The notes under the pieces were generated by a model. That model made no database searches. It was not told the origin of the DNA and saw only the letters and a list, made by a program, of their open reading frames with translations. A stretch of 36,627 bases of DNA. Source: an uncultured Duncaniella sp. (GTDB taxonomy: Bacteria; Bacteroidota; Bacteroidia; Bacteroidales; Muribaculaceae). Both the position numbers and the translations under genes were made by a program. Positions 24,079-33,600 of this stretch are shown here, in pieces. The DNA lies in assembly GCA_910576785.1 (NCBI GenBank), contig CAJTJG010000026.1, forward strand, positions 1-36,627, given 5' to 3'. Each line of letters starts with the position of its first letter. Positions within the stretch are counted from its first letter, which is position 1.

Positions 24079-24110
24079 CAAAGATAGCCAAATCCCCCCG
24101 ATTATGCAAA
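24079..24110 (-). promoter_or_regulatory. nfeD promoter
   Basis: TTTG (24107-24110), a 20-base gap and TATCTTTG (24079-24086) on the minus strand fit the Bacteroidetes consensus. The leader would be about 28 bases. Confidence 0.8.
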
Positions 24111-24118
24111 AAAAAATC

Positions 24119-25177
24119 TCACTTCCTGCGCAGGCCACGCTCTATCCATCCGGGCAGGATGCACGCGCCCACTATGAGGTAGACGTAATAGCTTATCATA
24201 CGCCAGAACAAGGCTATGACGAGGGCCATGCCGGCACTGTGTATGAGGTCGCCGTAGTAGGTGGTGAAGAGCCATTCGCTTATGCCGGCGCTACCGGGCG
24301 TGGGGCTCACCATCAGCACCACCCATACCACGAACTGGCGTGCGAAGACCACAAGCTGGTCGGCTCCGGGGGCGAATCCCAGGAAGAGAGCGTTGACCAC
24401 CAGATAGCGTGACGACCATGACAGGGCCGTGGCGCCGAACGTCTCCATCCACCATCGCGCGGGTCTGCGCCGTAGCTCGCGTCCGGTAGCTTCCATATTG
24501 GTGCCGAGCTCATCCACCTTAGCCGCCCACCTCCGCAGCCACCGGAGACGGAACAGGGCGTTGAGCGCCCGGTGGATGCCGTGAGGCTTGACGAGGATGC
24601 CCATGAAGAGCACGGCGGTCCATAGCGTGATCACCCCGTAGACAGCCCAGAACACCGTCTGTAGCCCCGTGGTGAACGCCGAACTCTCAAAACCGAACAG
24701 CTCGCCGTAAGGCACGAAGAGCATCACCAACGGCAGCGACACAACGAAGAAGAGCTCGTCGAGAAACAGTGTGGTCATCATCAGCGTCGTGGCCCGCCCG
24801 AACTCCACACCCTCGCGGTTGAGATAGATCATGCCGAAGGCGCTTCCGCCCACGGCCGAGGGGGTGACACACGAAGTGAACTCGCAGAGCATGTTGACCC
24901 TTATGGCCTGCCACCACGTGAGCTGCCTGTCGGTGAGCGTGCGGAAACGCCAGCTCAACCCGAAGTCACGCCCTATCATGAAGCACCATGCCAGAGCCAC
25001 ACACCCCACCACGCGCGCGTCGAAGTGGATGGACTCCCACACCGAGGCGTCAAACTCCCTGCGGAACAGCCACACGGCCACACCGATGCCTATGGCCACG
25101 GGGAGCATGATCTTCCAAGCCATGTCGAGCATCTGTCTGCGCGGCGAGGGGGAGGGGCGACTATCCTTTGTGTCCAT
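24119..25177 (-). CDS. Lysylphosphatidylglycerol synthase-type membrane (flippase-like) protein
   Basis: A 352-residue polytopic membrane protein of the LPG_synthase_TM/UPF0104 (YbhN, AglD) family. Family hallmarks seen are the FTSCVTPSAVGGSAFGMIYL block (about 97-116) and the C-terminal VVLMVSPTPGSAGISEWLF block. There is no catalytic lysyl-transfer domain, so it would move or scaffold a lipid rather than modify it. Its start overlaps the upstream glycosyltransferase gene by 17 bases. Pairing with a GT4 enzyme suggests a glycolipid pathway, which is inference. Confidence 0.88.
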   Translation of the reverse strand: MDTKDSRPSPSPRRQMLDMAWKIMLPVAIGIGVAVWLFRREFDASVWESIHFDARVVGCVALAWCFMIGRDFGLSWRFRTLTDRQLTWWQAIRVNMLCEFTSCVTPSAVGGSAFGMIYLNREGVEFGRATTLMMTTLFLDELFFVVSLPLVMLFVPYGELFGFESSAFTTGLQTVFWAVYGVITLWTAVLFMGILVKPHGIHRALNALFRLRWLRRWAAKVDELGTNMEATGRELRRRPARWWMETFGATALSWSSRYLVVNALFLGFAPGADQLVVFARQFVVWVVLMVSPTPGSAGISEWLFTTYYGDLIHSAGMALVIALFWRMISYYVYLIVGACILPGWIERGLRRK

Positions 25178-26348
25178 ATCGTTCTATTATATTGTCATAC
25201 AGGCCCATCACCTCGTCGAGCACATCGCGCCACGGACGGCAGAGCGTCTGGCGTGCACGGATACCGGCATCGACTATCAGGCTGCGGTCGTGGGCCAGGC
25301 GGCTGATCACACGGGCATAGTCGGCGGCAGTGCGTGCGGTGAGGAAGCCGTTGTCGCCATCGCTCACAAGCTCGGCCGCCGTCGAGCCCTCGAGCAGCAC
25401 AGAGGGAGTGAGCATGGCAGCAGCCTCGCGCACCACCAGCGGGGCATTGTCGTAGAACGACGGAAACAGAAACAGATCGGCCGCGGCATAGTGTCGCCTC
25501 AGTGCCTCGCGGTCGGAGATGACGCCGTGAAACGTCACCCTATCCCCCACCCCTAGCTCGACGGCCAAATGCTTCATGCGCTCCTGAGCGTAGCCCGTGC
25601 CGATGAAATCCATCCTGTAGGGCACATCACTGTCTATCAGCGGCAACGCCCTGAGAATGATCTCCACACCCTTCTCCAGGATGTGCTGCCCCACAAAGAG
25701 GAGCGCCATCTCGTCGGGGCGGCGCCCGAGCATGCGGCGCGACTCCCGTCTGTAGGCCGCAGGGTCGGCTATCCCTTCGCCGAAGTCATTGCCGTTCTCC
25801 ACCACTCGTACAGCTCCCCTGAAACCATACTCCCTGATGGTCTCCTCGACGGCGGCCTGGGGTATCCACACCTCGGCGGCCGAATTATAGAACTCCAGCA
25901 GCCTCCTCATCTGATACCTCACCATCACCTGCGGCAGCGAGCGGTCGAGATCCGTGCGGTACTTGGAGTGGAACGTCGTGACCATCGGTATGCCATGCGT
26001 CCGTGCGGCATAGGCGGCCAGACGCCCCGACGAGAACGGACAGTGGGCATGCACGATCCTGAAGGGCGTGCGGCGGATACTGCGCCAGATGAACGGGTCG
26101 AGCCGCGGATAGCCGTAGCGGTAGGGATGACGGTTGTAGATGGGGAGCGAGAGATAACGGTACATGTCGAAACCCTCGTGGGGCGGACTGACAGGACACC
26201 ACGGTGTGACCACACACACCCGGCGCCCGGCTGCAGCAAGCCACTTCACATAGTTCTCCACCGTCAGCGTCACCCCGTCGAGCACCGGAGGGAAACTGTC
26301 ATTGAAAAGACCGTAGACACTGCGGGAAGGGAGCGTGGAGCGATTCAT
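25161..26348 (-). CDS. GT4-family glycosyltransferase
   Basis: A 395-residue GT-B enzyme. The N-terminal domain starts GLFNDSFPPVLDGVTLTVEN, the pattern of GT4 enzymes with a donor-side glycine, and includes HAHCPFSSGRLAAYAAR and TFHSKYRTDL. The C-terminal domain has VENGNDF, LFVGQHILEKGVEIILRAL and the FPSFYDNAPLVVREAAAM segment with the family's conserved acidic residue. The N-terminal features resemble enzymes that glycosylate diacylglycerol or phosphatidylinositol, but acceptor and sugar cannot be told. The start at 26348 overlaps the MATE stop as ATGA; an open frame extends upstream into the MATE gene and is not coding. Confidence 0.88.
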   Translation of the reverse strand: MNRSTLPSRSVYGLFNDSFPPVLDGVTLTVENYVKWLAAAGRRVCVVTPWCPVSPPHEGFDMYRYLSLPIYNRHPYRYGYPRLDPFIWRSIRRTPFRIVHAHCPFSSGRLAAYAARTHGIPMVTTFHSKYRTDLDRSLPQVMVRYQMRRLLEFYNSAAEVWIPQAAVEETIREYGFRGAVRVVENGNDFGEGIADPAAYRRESRRMLGRRPDEMALLFVGQHILEKGVEIILRALPLIDSDVPYRMDFIGTGYAQERMKHLAVELGVGDRVTFHGVISDREALRRHYAAADLFLFPSFYDNAPLVVREAAAMLTPSVLLEGSTAAELVSDGDNGFLTARTAADYARVISRLAHDRSLIVDAGIRARQTLCRPWRDVLDEVMGLYDNIIERYGHKG

Positions 26349-27682
26349 CGGCGTGTGGCTCTGAGAAAGTAGTACAGGAACAGCCCTGCGGCGAGAAACA
26401 GGCTCACCGAGAAGCTCAATATGATGCCGAACGTGCCCAGCCCGGCAGGAAACCCGAGCAGATACGTGGCCGGAATGCCCACCACCACGTAGCAGAACAG
26501 TGCTATCCACAGCATTGGCATGACGTGCGACGTGCCCCTGAGGGCGTTGGCGAAGATGATCTGCGTGGCATCGCCGTACTGATACACCACCAGCGGCAGC
26601 AGCAGCCCCATAGTGGCCCCTATGAGCACCGGATCCTCCGTGAAGGCCCCTATCAGGAATCGTCCACCGAGTATGAACACAAGCGACGACACCGTGGCCA
26701 GAAGTAGTATGATATGATAGCCCGCGAAAGCATAGCGGCGCATACCCGCGCGGTCGGAAAGCCCCGCACGGTTGGCCACAAGCACCGACACCGCCGCCCC
26801 CACGCTATAATACACGCAGAAACCCAGCGTCCCCGTGATCACGATGATCTGGAACGACGCCAGACTGATGGCTCCAAGCCATCCGGCCATGACGGCCGCA
26901 AGTCCGAAGGAGCCCGATTCAAAGGTCATCTGCAGCGACACGGGATAGGACGTGGTGAACACCTGCCCCGCCGTGCGTCGGTTGCAGCGCCCCTCTACGA
27001 GTCCTTCCCTGTAGGCCCCGAACCGTCCGGCCGTGAAGAATATCACCATCACGGCCACGAGACAGAACACACGCGCTATGAGCGTGCTGTAGCCCGCGCC
27101 CGTCAGCCCCATGGCCGGCGCACCGCAGTGGCCGTAGATGAGCACATAGTTGCCCGCTATGTTGATGACATTGGACACCAGCACTATCCACATGGGGAGC
27201 GCCGTCCTGTTGATGGCAAAAAGCCACTGGGCGAATACATTGAACAGCGCCACCGGCAGCATCCCCGCCATGACTATGAGATAGTAAGGGCGTATGAGCG
27301 GCAGCAGCTCGGCAGGCTGGCCCAGACGGTCCACATTGAGATATATCGCCGCCATCACGGCCATCACCCCAAGGGCAAACACCAGATTCACGGCAAGACC
27401 GTTGCGCAGCAGCCCCCCTATCGTGCGGTACTCCCCGCGGCTGAACAGAGCGCCCACCAGCGGCGTAAGCCCGTAGGTGAACCCTATGCATGCGAAATTG
27501 GCTATGTTGAACAGATTGTTGACAAACGACGCCGAAGCCAGTGCTCCGGTGGAGTAGCGCCCCACCATGATATTGTCGGCGAACGCTACCACGATCATGC
27601 CCAGCTGACCCACAAGTATCGGGCCGCCAAGCCTGATTATGGACCGGTAGCAGCTGCGGTATTTCTCCCATACATTTTTCAT
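26345..27682 (-). CDS. MATE-family efflux transporter
   Basis: A 445-residue inner-membrane protein with about twelve hydrophobic segments in two similar halves. The first carries RLGGPILVGQLGMIVVAFADNIMVGRYST, and the second repeats the pattern around PVSLQMTFESGSFGLAAVMAGWLGAISLA. MATE proteins export drugs or metabolites in exchange for Na+ or H+. First gene of an operon with the GT4 and flippase-like genes. The -7 element lies only five bases before the ATG, so the mRNA is probably leaderless. Confidence 0.93.
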   Translation of the reverse strand: MKNVWEKYRSCYRSIIRLGGPILVGQLGMIVVAFADNIMVGRYSTGALASASFVNNLFNIANFACIGFTYGLTPLVGALFSRGEYRTIGGLLRNGLAVNLVFALGVMAVMAAIYLNVDRLGQPAELLPLIRPYYLIVMAGMLPVALFNVFAQWLFAINRTALPMWIVLVSNVINIAGNYVLIYGHCGAPAMGLTGAGYSTLIARVFCLVAVMVIFFTAGRFGAYREGLVEGRCNRRTAGQVFTTSYPVSLQMTFESGSFGLAAVMAGWLGAISLASFQIIVITGTLGFCVYYSVGAAVSVLVANRAGLSDRAGMRRYAFAGYHIILLLATVSSLVFILGGRFLIGAFTEDPVLIGATMGLLLPLVVYQYGDATQIIFANALRGTSHVMPMLWIALFCYVVVGIPATYLLGFPAGLGTFGIILSFSVSLFLAAGLFLYYFLRATRR

Positions 27683-27686
27683 ACCG

Positions 27687-27694
27687 CAAAAGTA
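27687..27694 (-). promoter_or_regulatory. Promoter -7 element of the MATE operon
   Basis: TACTTTTG on the minus strand fits TAnnTTTG. Its end is four bases before the ATG at 27682, so the transcript should begin at or next to the start codon. No good -33 element is seen. Confidence 0.55.
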
Positions 27695-27714
27695 CGGAAA
27701 AATAACCCGAAATC

Positions 27715-28689
27715 CTACTCTATCCTCTCCCTTATTATCTTATTCGTCGGCGTCAGGCGTATCCTATCCACCCTCACCACCCCCTTCGGGCAATGATGAC
27801 GAGGCAGCAGCGAGCGCAGACGATCTATCAGAGCATCAGTGACGGCATCAGAGTCTGTCACGATCACAGCCTCGCTCCCCCACCTCGCGCTCGGACAGGA
27901 GCCCACATAGGCCATAGCCCCCGGGGGCAGCAGCGGAGCCATCACCCTCTCCACTTCCTCGGGGTGTATCTTCACCCCACCCGAGTTGATCACATTGTCG
28001 GCACGCCCCAGCCAGCGGAACGAAGTGGCCGACGTCAGCTCCACCACATCCGTGGTAAGCAGCCGCCCGAACGACAGCGTGCGGCTCTCTATGGCCAGAC
28101 ACCCCTCGGCATCCGTGGCGAACGTGAACCCAGGCAGAGCCGTGAACTCACCGCATCCCAGCCTCCTCAGGGCCACATGGCTGCACGTCTCCGTCATCCC
28201 GTATGTGGCATATGCACGGCATCCCGACGAGACGATCCTCTCCTCCAGAGCGGAAGCAAGAGGCGCACCGCCCACTATCAGATTGTCCACCATCCCCGTC
28301 ACACCCGAGCGCAACAGTCCCTCCACCTGGGCCGGCACCACAGGCAGCAGCGACACACGGCCGCTACCCCCTTCGCACCACCCTGCAAGCGGACACGACG
28401 ACGGCTCCTCCACCGTCAGCCGGCATCCCGCCACCTCGGCCCTCACTATCTGCATCATCCCCGCTATATAGCCCGGCGAGAGCGGAAGCACAAGATGCGA
28501 CGAAGGCGTCAGACCGAAGAACTCCACCGTGGCACGTGCCGAGGCAAGCATATCGGATTTCAGCAGGTGGATCTCCTTGGGTGCGCCCGTCGACCCCGAG
28601 GTATGGGCCGTCACCGTGTCAGCCCCGTCATGCCACCGCTCCAGAAACTCCCGGGCGGCAGGCGTCAGAACAAACCGTCCGTCTGCCAT
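27715..28689 (-). CDS. menE: o-Succinylbenzoate-CoA ligase
   Basis: A 324-residue AMP-binding enzyme that activates o-succinylbenzoate with CoA in menaquinone synthesis. Motifs: ATP loop HTSGSTGAPKEI (about 29-40), ATYGMTETCSH (about 161-171), and the hinge block FRWLGRADNVINSGGVKIHPEEVE. It is shorter than the roughly 450 residues of E. coli MenE because the N-terminal part before the ATP loop is minimal; the C-terminal lid is complete, ending with the catalytic Lys in TPTNKIIRE. The gene overlaps menC by 25 bases. Confidence 0.9.
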   Translation of the reverse strand: MADGRFVLTPAAREFLERWHDGADTVTAHTSGSTGAPKEIHLLKSDMLASARATVEFFGLTPSSHLVLPLSPGYIAGMMQIVRAEVAGCRLTVEEPSSCPLAGWCEGGSGRVSLLPVVPAQVEGLLRSGVTGMVDNLIVGGAPLASALEERIVSSGCRAYATYGMTETCSHVALRRLGCGEFTALPGFTFATDAEGCLAIESRTLSFGRLLTTDVVELTSATSFRWLGRADNVINSGGVKIHPEEVERVMAPLLPPGAMAYVGSCPSARWGSEAVIVTDSDAVTDALIDRLRSLLPRHHCPKGVVRVDRIRLTPTNKIIRERIE

Positions 28690-29699
28690 CGCCCTGCGGG
28701 ATTCACTCTCAGCGTCTCCCCCTCACACACCAGCGGCGACACTATATTGTTAGTATAAAGCATACCCGTGCCGAGTCCCTGGGCCATGGGCGCCGCATCG
28801 CCGCGCGACGACAGCCACGAGGCAATGGCGTTGAGACCCACGTTCGACTCCAGAGCTGATGTGGCCCACCAGCCTATCCCCCTGCCGGAGGCAAGCTCTA
28901 TCCACCGGTCAGCGCCCGAAAAACCTCCGCACAGCGTAGGTTTCAGCACCACCCACTGCGGAGCCACCACATCGAGCATGCGCTGCCGCGAGTCATCGTC
29001 ATTGAGTCCGATAAGCTCCTCGTCAAGAGCCACAGCCACAGGCGACTCACGGCACAGCTCGGCCATATCGGCCCATCGCCCTGCCCTGACAGGCTGCTCC
29101 ACCGAGTGGATACCCAGAGGAGCCACACGATCCATGAACCGCAGGGCCTCGCGCAGCGTGAACGCCCCGTTGGCGTCCAGACGCAACTCCACCTGCGGAG
29201 CACGCCGTCGCAGTTCCTCCACAAGAGCGATCTCACGCTCCGTGTCGATGCCGCCCACCTTTATCTTGATGCAACGGAACCCCTGCGCAAGCTTCTCGTC
29301 GATGCGCCGGGCCATCGTGGCCTCATCGCCCATCCACACAAGTCCGTTGATGCGCAACGGCTCCACAGGCCCGAACGGAAGCATCCTTCCACCCGAGGCC
29401 AGATCGGCCAGCGCAGTCTCCAGTCCCATCCTGATCGACGGCCACTCATCAAGCAACCACGGCTCCGCGGCATAGCGCTCCACATCGCCACACACCTTGG
29501 CAAGCATATCCTCATAGCCGGGACGGTCATCGCAGCTCAGCCCGCGGAACAGAGCTGCCTCGCCCAGCCCATACACACCGGGACGCCCGTCATCCCACAC
29601 ACGCAGGAAATACGTGTCCTTGCTCGACAGCCGCTCGCGCGAGGTGATGGCAAGAAACGAGAACTCCAGACGGTATCGCCGCCACTCGCCGCGCATCAT
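28665..29699 (-). CDS. menC: o-Succinylbenzoate synthase
   Basis: A 344-residue enolase-superfamily enzyme that dehydrates SHCHC to o-succinylbenzoate. The second catalytic-domain lysine motif is KIKVGG (about 145-150), metal ligands are in LRLDANGAF, SVEQPV and ALDEELIG, and the later KPTLCGG carries the other catalytic Lys. Members of this family also include dipeptide epimerases, but the menB and menE neighbours settle the assignment. It overlaps the menB stop as ATGA and menE by 25 bases. Confidence 0.92.
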   Translation of the reverse strand: MMRGEWRRYRLEFSFLAITSRERLSSKDTYFLRVWDDGRPGVYGLGEAALFRGLSCDDRPGYEDMLAKVCGDVERYAAEPWLLDEWPSIRMGLETALADLASGGRMLPFGPVEPLRINGLVWMGDEATMARRIDEKLAQGFRCIKIKVGGIDTEREIALVEELRRRAPQVELRLDANGAFTLREALRFMDRVAPLGIHSVEQPVRAGRWADMAELCRESPVAVALDEELIGLNDDDSRQRMLDVVAPQWVVLKPTLCGGFSGADRWIELASGRGIGWWATSALESNVGLNAIASWLSSRGDAAPMAQGLGTGMLYTNNIVSPLVCEGETLRVNPAGRWQTDGLF

Positions 29700-30520
29700 C
29701 CCGGAAACTTCTGGAACTGGTCGAAATCAGGGTCACGCTTCTCCAGAAAAGCATTCTTGCCCTCCTGAGCCTCGGCCATGAGATAGTACATCAGAGTGGC
29801 ATCGCCGGCAAACTCCATCATGCCACGCTGGCCGTCGAGCTCGGCATTGAGAGCACGCTTGATCATCCTCACGGCCATCGGACTGCGCGACAGGATGGTC
29901 TCACACCACTCCACCGTCTCATCCTCGAGCCTCTCCAGAGGCACCACCTTGTTCACCATGCCCATCTCAAGAGCTTCCTGAGCCGTGTACTGACGGCAGA
30001 GGAACCATATCTCACGCGCCTTCTTCTGACCTACACAGCGGGCCAGATAGCTTGAGCCGAAACCGGCGTCGAAGCTGCCCACCTTGGGACCCGTCTGACC
30101 GAAACGCGCATTCTCGGAGGCAATGGTGAGGTCACACACCACCTGGAGCACATTTCCGCCGCCGATAGCATAACCGTTCACCATAGCTATGACAGGCTTG
30201 GGTATGGAGCGTATGGCCTTGTGGAGATCGAGCACATTCAGGCGCGGCACACCATTGTCATCAATGTAGCCGCCCACTCCTTTCACCTTCTGGTCGCCTC
30301 CCGAACAGAAAGCCTTGTCACCGATGCCGGTGAGGATGACCACACCCACATCGGCCGACTCGCGGCAATAAGCCATCGCATCGAGCATCTCGAAATTGGT
30401 GTGCGGACGGAATGCATTGTATACCTCCGGCCTATTGATAGTTATCTTGGCGATCTTGCCATATCTCTGAAAGAGTATGTCGTCATACTCCTTGATGGTT
30501 TCCCATTTTCTCCCGTTCAT
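29696..30520 (-). CDS. menB: 1,4-Dihydroxy-2-naphthoyl-CoA synthase
   Basis: A 274-residue crotonase-family enzyme that closes the naphthoquinone ring. Recognisable are TGIGDKAFCSGGDQKVKG, the oxyanion-hole segment MVNGYAIGGGNVLQVVCDLTIA, FGQTGPKVGSFDAGFGSSYLAR and the C-terminal FLEKRDPDFDQFQKFPG, all nearly canonical for MenB. First gene of menB-menC-menE; menF, menD and menH are not in this window. The full-length sequence and the ATGA overlap with menC indicate an intact operon. Confidence 0.97.
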   Translation of the reverse strand: MNGRKWETIKEYDDILFQRYGKIAKITINRPEVYNAFRPHTNFEMLDAMAYCRESADVGVVILTGIGDKAFCSGGDQKVKGVGGYIDDNGVPRLNVLDLHKAIRSIPKPVIAMVNGYAIGGGNVLQVVCDLTIASENARFGQTGPKVGSFDAGFGSSYLARCVGQKKAREIWFLCRQYTAQEALEMGMVNKVVPLERLEDETVEWCETILSRSPMAVRMIKRALNAELDGQRGMMEFAGDATLMYYLMAEAQEGKNAFLEKRDPDFDQFQKFPG

Positions 30521-30545
30521 AATGTTTTAAAGATAAATTCCACCG

Positions 30546-30553
30546 CAAAAATA
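30546..30553 (-). promoter_or_regulatory. Promoter -7 element of the men operon
   Basis: TATTTTTG on the minus strand fits TAnnTTTG; leader about 21 bases. No clear -33 TTG at the normal distance. Confidence 0.5.
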
Positions 30554-30600
30554 CTAAATTTTTTCACACGATGCATCACCCTCACACTCCTTCATCACGG

Positions 30601-30640
30601 TAAAAAAAGAGGCTGTGTCACTTCAATTTGACACAGCCTC
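30601..30640 (-). terminator. Rho-independent terminator of the pectinesterase gene
   Basis: A perfect 12-base stem, GAGGCTGTGTCA (30609-30620) with TGACACAGCCTC (30629-30640), has an 8-base loop and, on the minus strand, a run of seven T (30602-30608). It begins 27 bases after the stop codon at 30667. Confidence 0.92.
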
Positions 30641-30666
30641 CCGGTTCAGTGTGGACTGTAGATGGA

Positions 30667-33600
30667 TCAGCGGACTATTTTCTCAGCCTTGACAGTGCCG
30701 TCGGCGCTTCTGGTAAGGCGGATGAGAAGACCCTTGGCGGTCTCGTCAACGCGCTGGCCCTGAATGTTGATATACTCGACTGTAGTCTCAGCATCGGCAG
30801 CGATCTCGCCTATGCCGGAGGTGCTGAACTTCACGGGAGCGGAAGCCTTGCTCAGACCGCCGCGGCAGTTGGCTGCCTGGATGCAGTAGGTGCCGTCGGT
30901 AGCCGGGACGTAGGCGGGCTCAGTAGTTACATCAACATATTTGCCGTCCATTGTGATGAGATAGAACATGGCGTCCGACATGTCGGCCCATTCAATCTTG
31001 CCGTCGGCTACAGCTGCTGCGGGAGCGGCGAGCTGACGGGTATAGTCGGTGGGCACGAAGCTTTCCTTGAGACCGATGACGTTGGTCATGGTGTACTTGG
31101 CAGCCTCCTCGGCGGTCAGGACGGGAGAATAGGGCTCGCCGACGTGTGTCGGAGAGTTGGCGCGTACAGAGAGGTCAATGAGCTCGCCCTGTGCGTTGAC
31201 TGAGCCATACTCATAGAAGTGGGTGTTAAGGTTGCCCATGGAGCCCCATCCGGCGGGATTGGGCTCAAGGATCATCTTGGTGTTCAGGAAGCATGCACGC
31301 GGCTCGTTCTGCCAGGGGCGGCCGAGGTTGTAGGTGTTGCCCTTGTTGTCGGGCTCAAAGGTATAGGAGCCTTTGTAGGCGTCGATGACACAGTTGTCAA
31401 ACACATAACCCCAGAGGTGGCCGGTGCCGGTGGAAGGAGCGGTGATGTGACCGGGATTGGTCATGATGAGGTTGCAGGCCTTATAGTAATGGTTGCCGCC
31501 GCCGCAGATGAAGTCGACAGCGCCATAGATGTCACAGTTCTCATAGTAGCCGTCGGTTCCGTTGGTCACCTGAGTGTCCTGCTGGCTCTGGAGAGCAATG
31601 TTGTAGGCTATTTCACGGTCGCCGCTGCCGAGGGCTACGCCAACGCCGCCACGCTCCTTGACATCCCAGTCATAGTCGTTGCGGAGGGTGAGGTCCTGCA
31701 GGTAGACGTCAGAGCTGTTGCGGGTTGAGAAAATCGGGTTGGAGATACCGCTCTGCTTGCCATGGATCACCACGCCCTCTTTGCTCTGACCGACAACCGA
31801 ATAGTTCTTGGCGGCGATGACAACGGCCTCGCTGCCGAGGTCATAGTCGCCGTTGAGAACGAGAAGCACCTTACCGTCTGCATTGGCAGCGGCTGCACGC
31901 AGTTCCCCGACATTGGTGATGACGGTGGGGAGCGCTTTGGCCACGACTGCTTTCTCTCCGATGACAACCTCGCGGATGATAGGCTCTGTTGTCTTGTTGC
32001 CATACTCATCCTCGATGTCGCCGGCGGCGATTGTCAGTGTATAGGTGGTTGAGAAGTCAAGGTCGGTTGCGGGGAAGTAGACGGTGGGGGCACCGGCTGT
32101 TCCGAGAATAGTCTTGTTGCCTACAGTTGCCTGTGCCTTGGTGATGACACGGTCAAACTTGGCTGCGGCCACGAAGTGGTTTGTGCCTTCGGGAGCGATG
32201 ATCTCGAGGCTCTCGAGAGCAGGAGCACCTGTGAGGGACTTCTTCTCGACAGTCAGCTCAAATGACCACATCATCTGGCCACCGCCGTCAAAGGTGAAGC
32301 TGATAGGGGTGCCTGCTACGTGGTTCTCAATGTTGTAGACCAGGTCGACGAGCTTGACATTCTCATGCTGGAAGCCACTGAAACTCGGGGCGATAATTGT
32401 AGCGCCTTCCGACTTGACATCGACGATATTGGCGATGTTGGCGGCATAGTTGTTCTTGAGATCACGGAAAATGAACTGCTTGACAACATAGTTGGAAGGA
32501 ATGATGAGCGAATGCTCGCCTCGTCCGCCCTTGAACCAGCTCTGATATCCGTCGTTTACAGCTGTGATCGAATAGAGGCCGTTGCTCCAGTTTTCACCCT
32601 CGCTAGGACGATTTCCGTCAAACTTGATGACTTCGGTCTCGTCGCCCGCAGCCGGAGTGTAGGGCTTATAGGTGGGGAATGTCAGGTTGTACTCCTTTGA
32701 GAGGCCGCCGGTCTCAGCCTTGAAGCTGAACTTGACAGCGCCATTCTCGAGGCGACCGGTAGCTGACAGTTTGTCGCCATGCACATACTCGCCCTGCAGT
32801 GAGGGTACGGTGGTGAATACATATTCGGGAAGAGTCAGGTCGATTTTTTCACCCTTCGCGTTGAGCAGCCCGAGGAAGTCAGCGCCCATATCGGTACCGT
32901 CGATGACAAGTGTCTTGATGTCAATGGCGCCTATGTGGAACACGCGCACCAGAAACTCCGTGCGGTCTACCACAGCGTCGGCATCAGGATTGAGCTTGAT
33001 GCTTATGACGGCTGCATTATCGAGCGCAGGTGTGGGGATTGAAAAACGGCCATCACCAAGAGCAGTGACGGTGACCTCACTCTCGCTCTCGGTAGCAGTC
33101 ACATCGATGGTGCCGTTGAGGGCGGGAACGTTGAAAACAAAGTTGTCCTTGTCATAGCTGATGGGGAGGTTGACGTTGAAGTCATAGCCCTCAAACTCAC
33201 CTGCCTCGGCGTTCTCGGGAACGAAGTCCTGGAGGATGGCGACCTTCTCGCCGACCTTCTCAAACTTGGGCATCGGGACATTGTAGAGCCACGAAGTGCC
33301 GATGTTGGGGTTGGTGAAGGTGAACTTGACCTGCTTGAGACCGGTGGTCATCAGCAGGTTGTGGTGATACGGCCCCTGGCCAGTGACATTGAGCCATGTC
33401 GAGTACTCAACCTCGCCGGTGGCGATGTCGATGATGTCGGCAACGACGTGGGTCTTGTTGGCAAACCAGGTGACGTCATAGGATAGATCATAGACGCCAG
33501 CCTCCTTGACATTCATGTTGATGGTGAAGCCTACACCGTGGCGCATATAGCCGATATTGGCGCCACCGCCTTCCCATTTACAACCGCCCACACAGGTGAT

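Noticed and set aside
24047..24109. Upstream start for nfeD
   Set aside because: These 21 codons cover the nfeD promoter and the signal helix starts at the ATG at 24046.
26349..26510. Upstream start for the GT4 gene
   Set aside because: This part is an out-of-frame reading of the MATE gene end; the family N-terminus starts at 26348.
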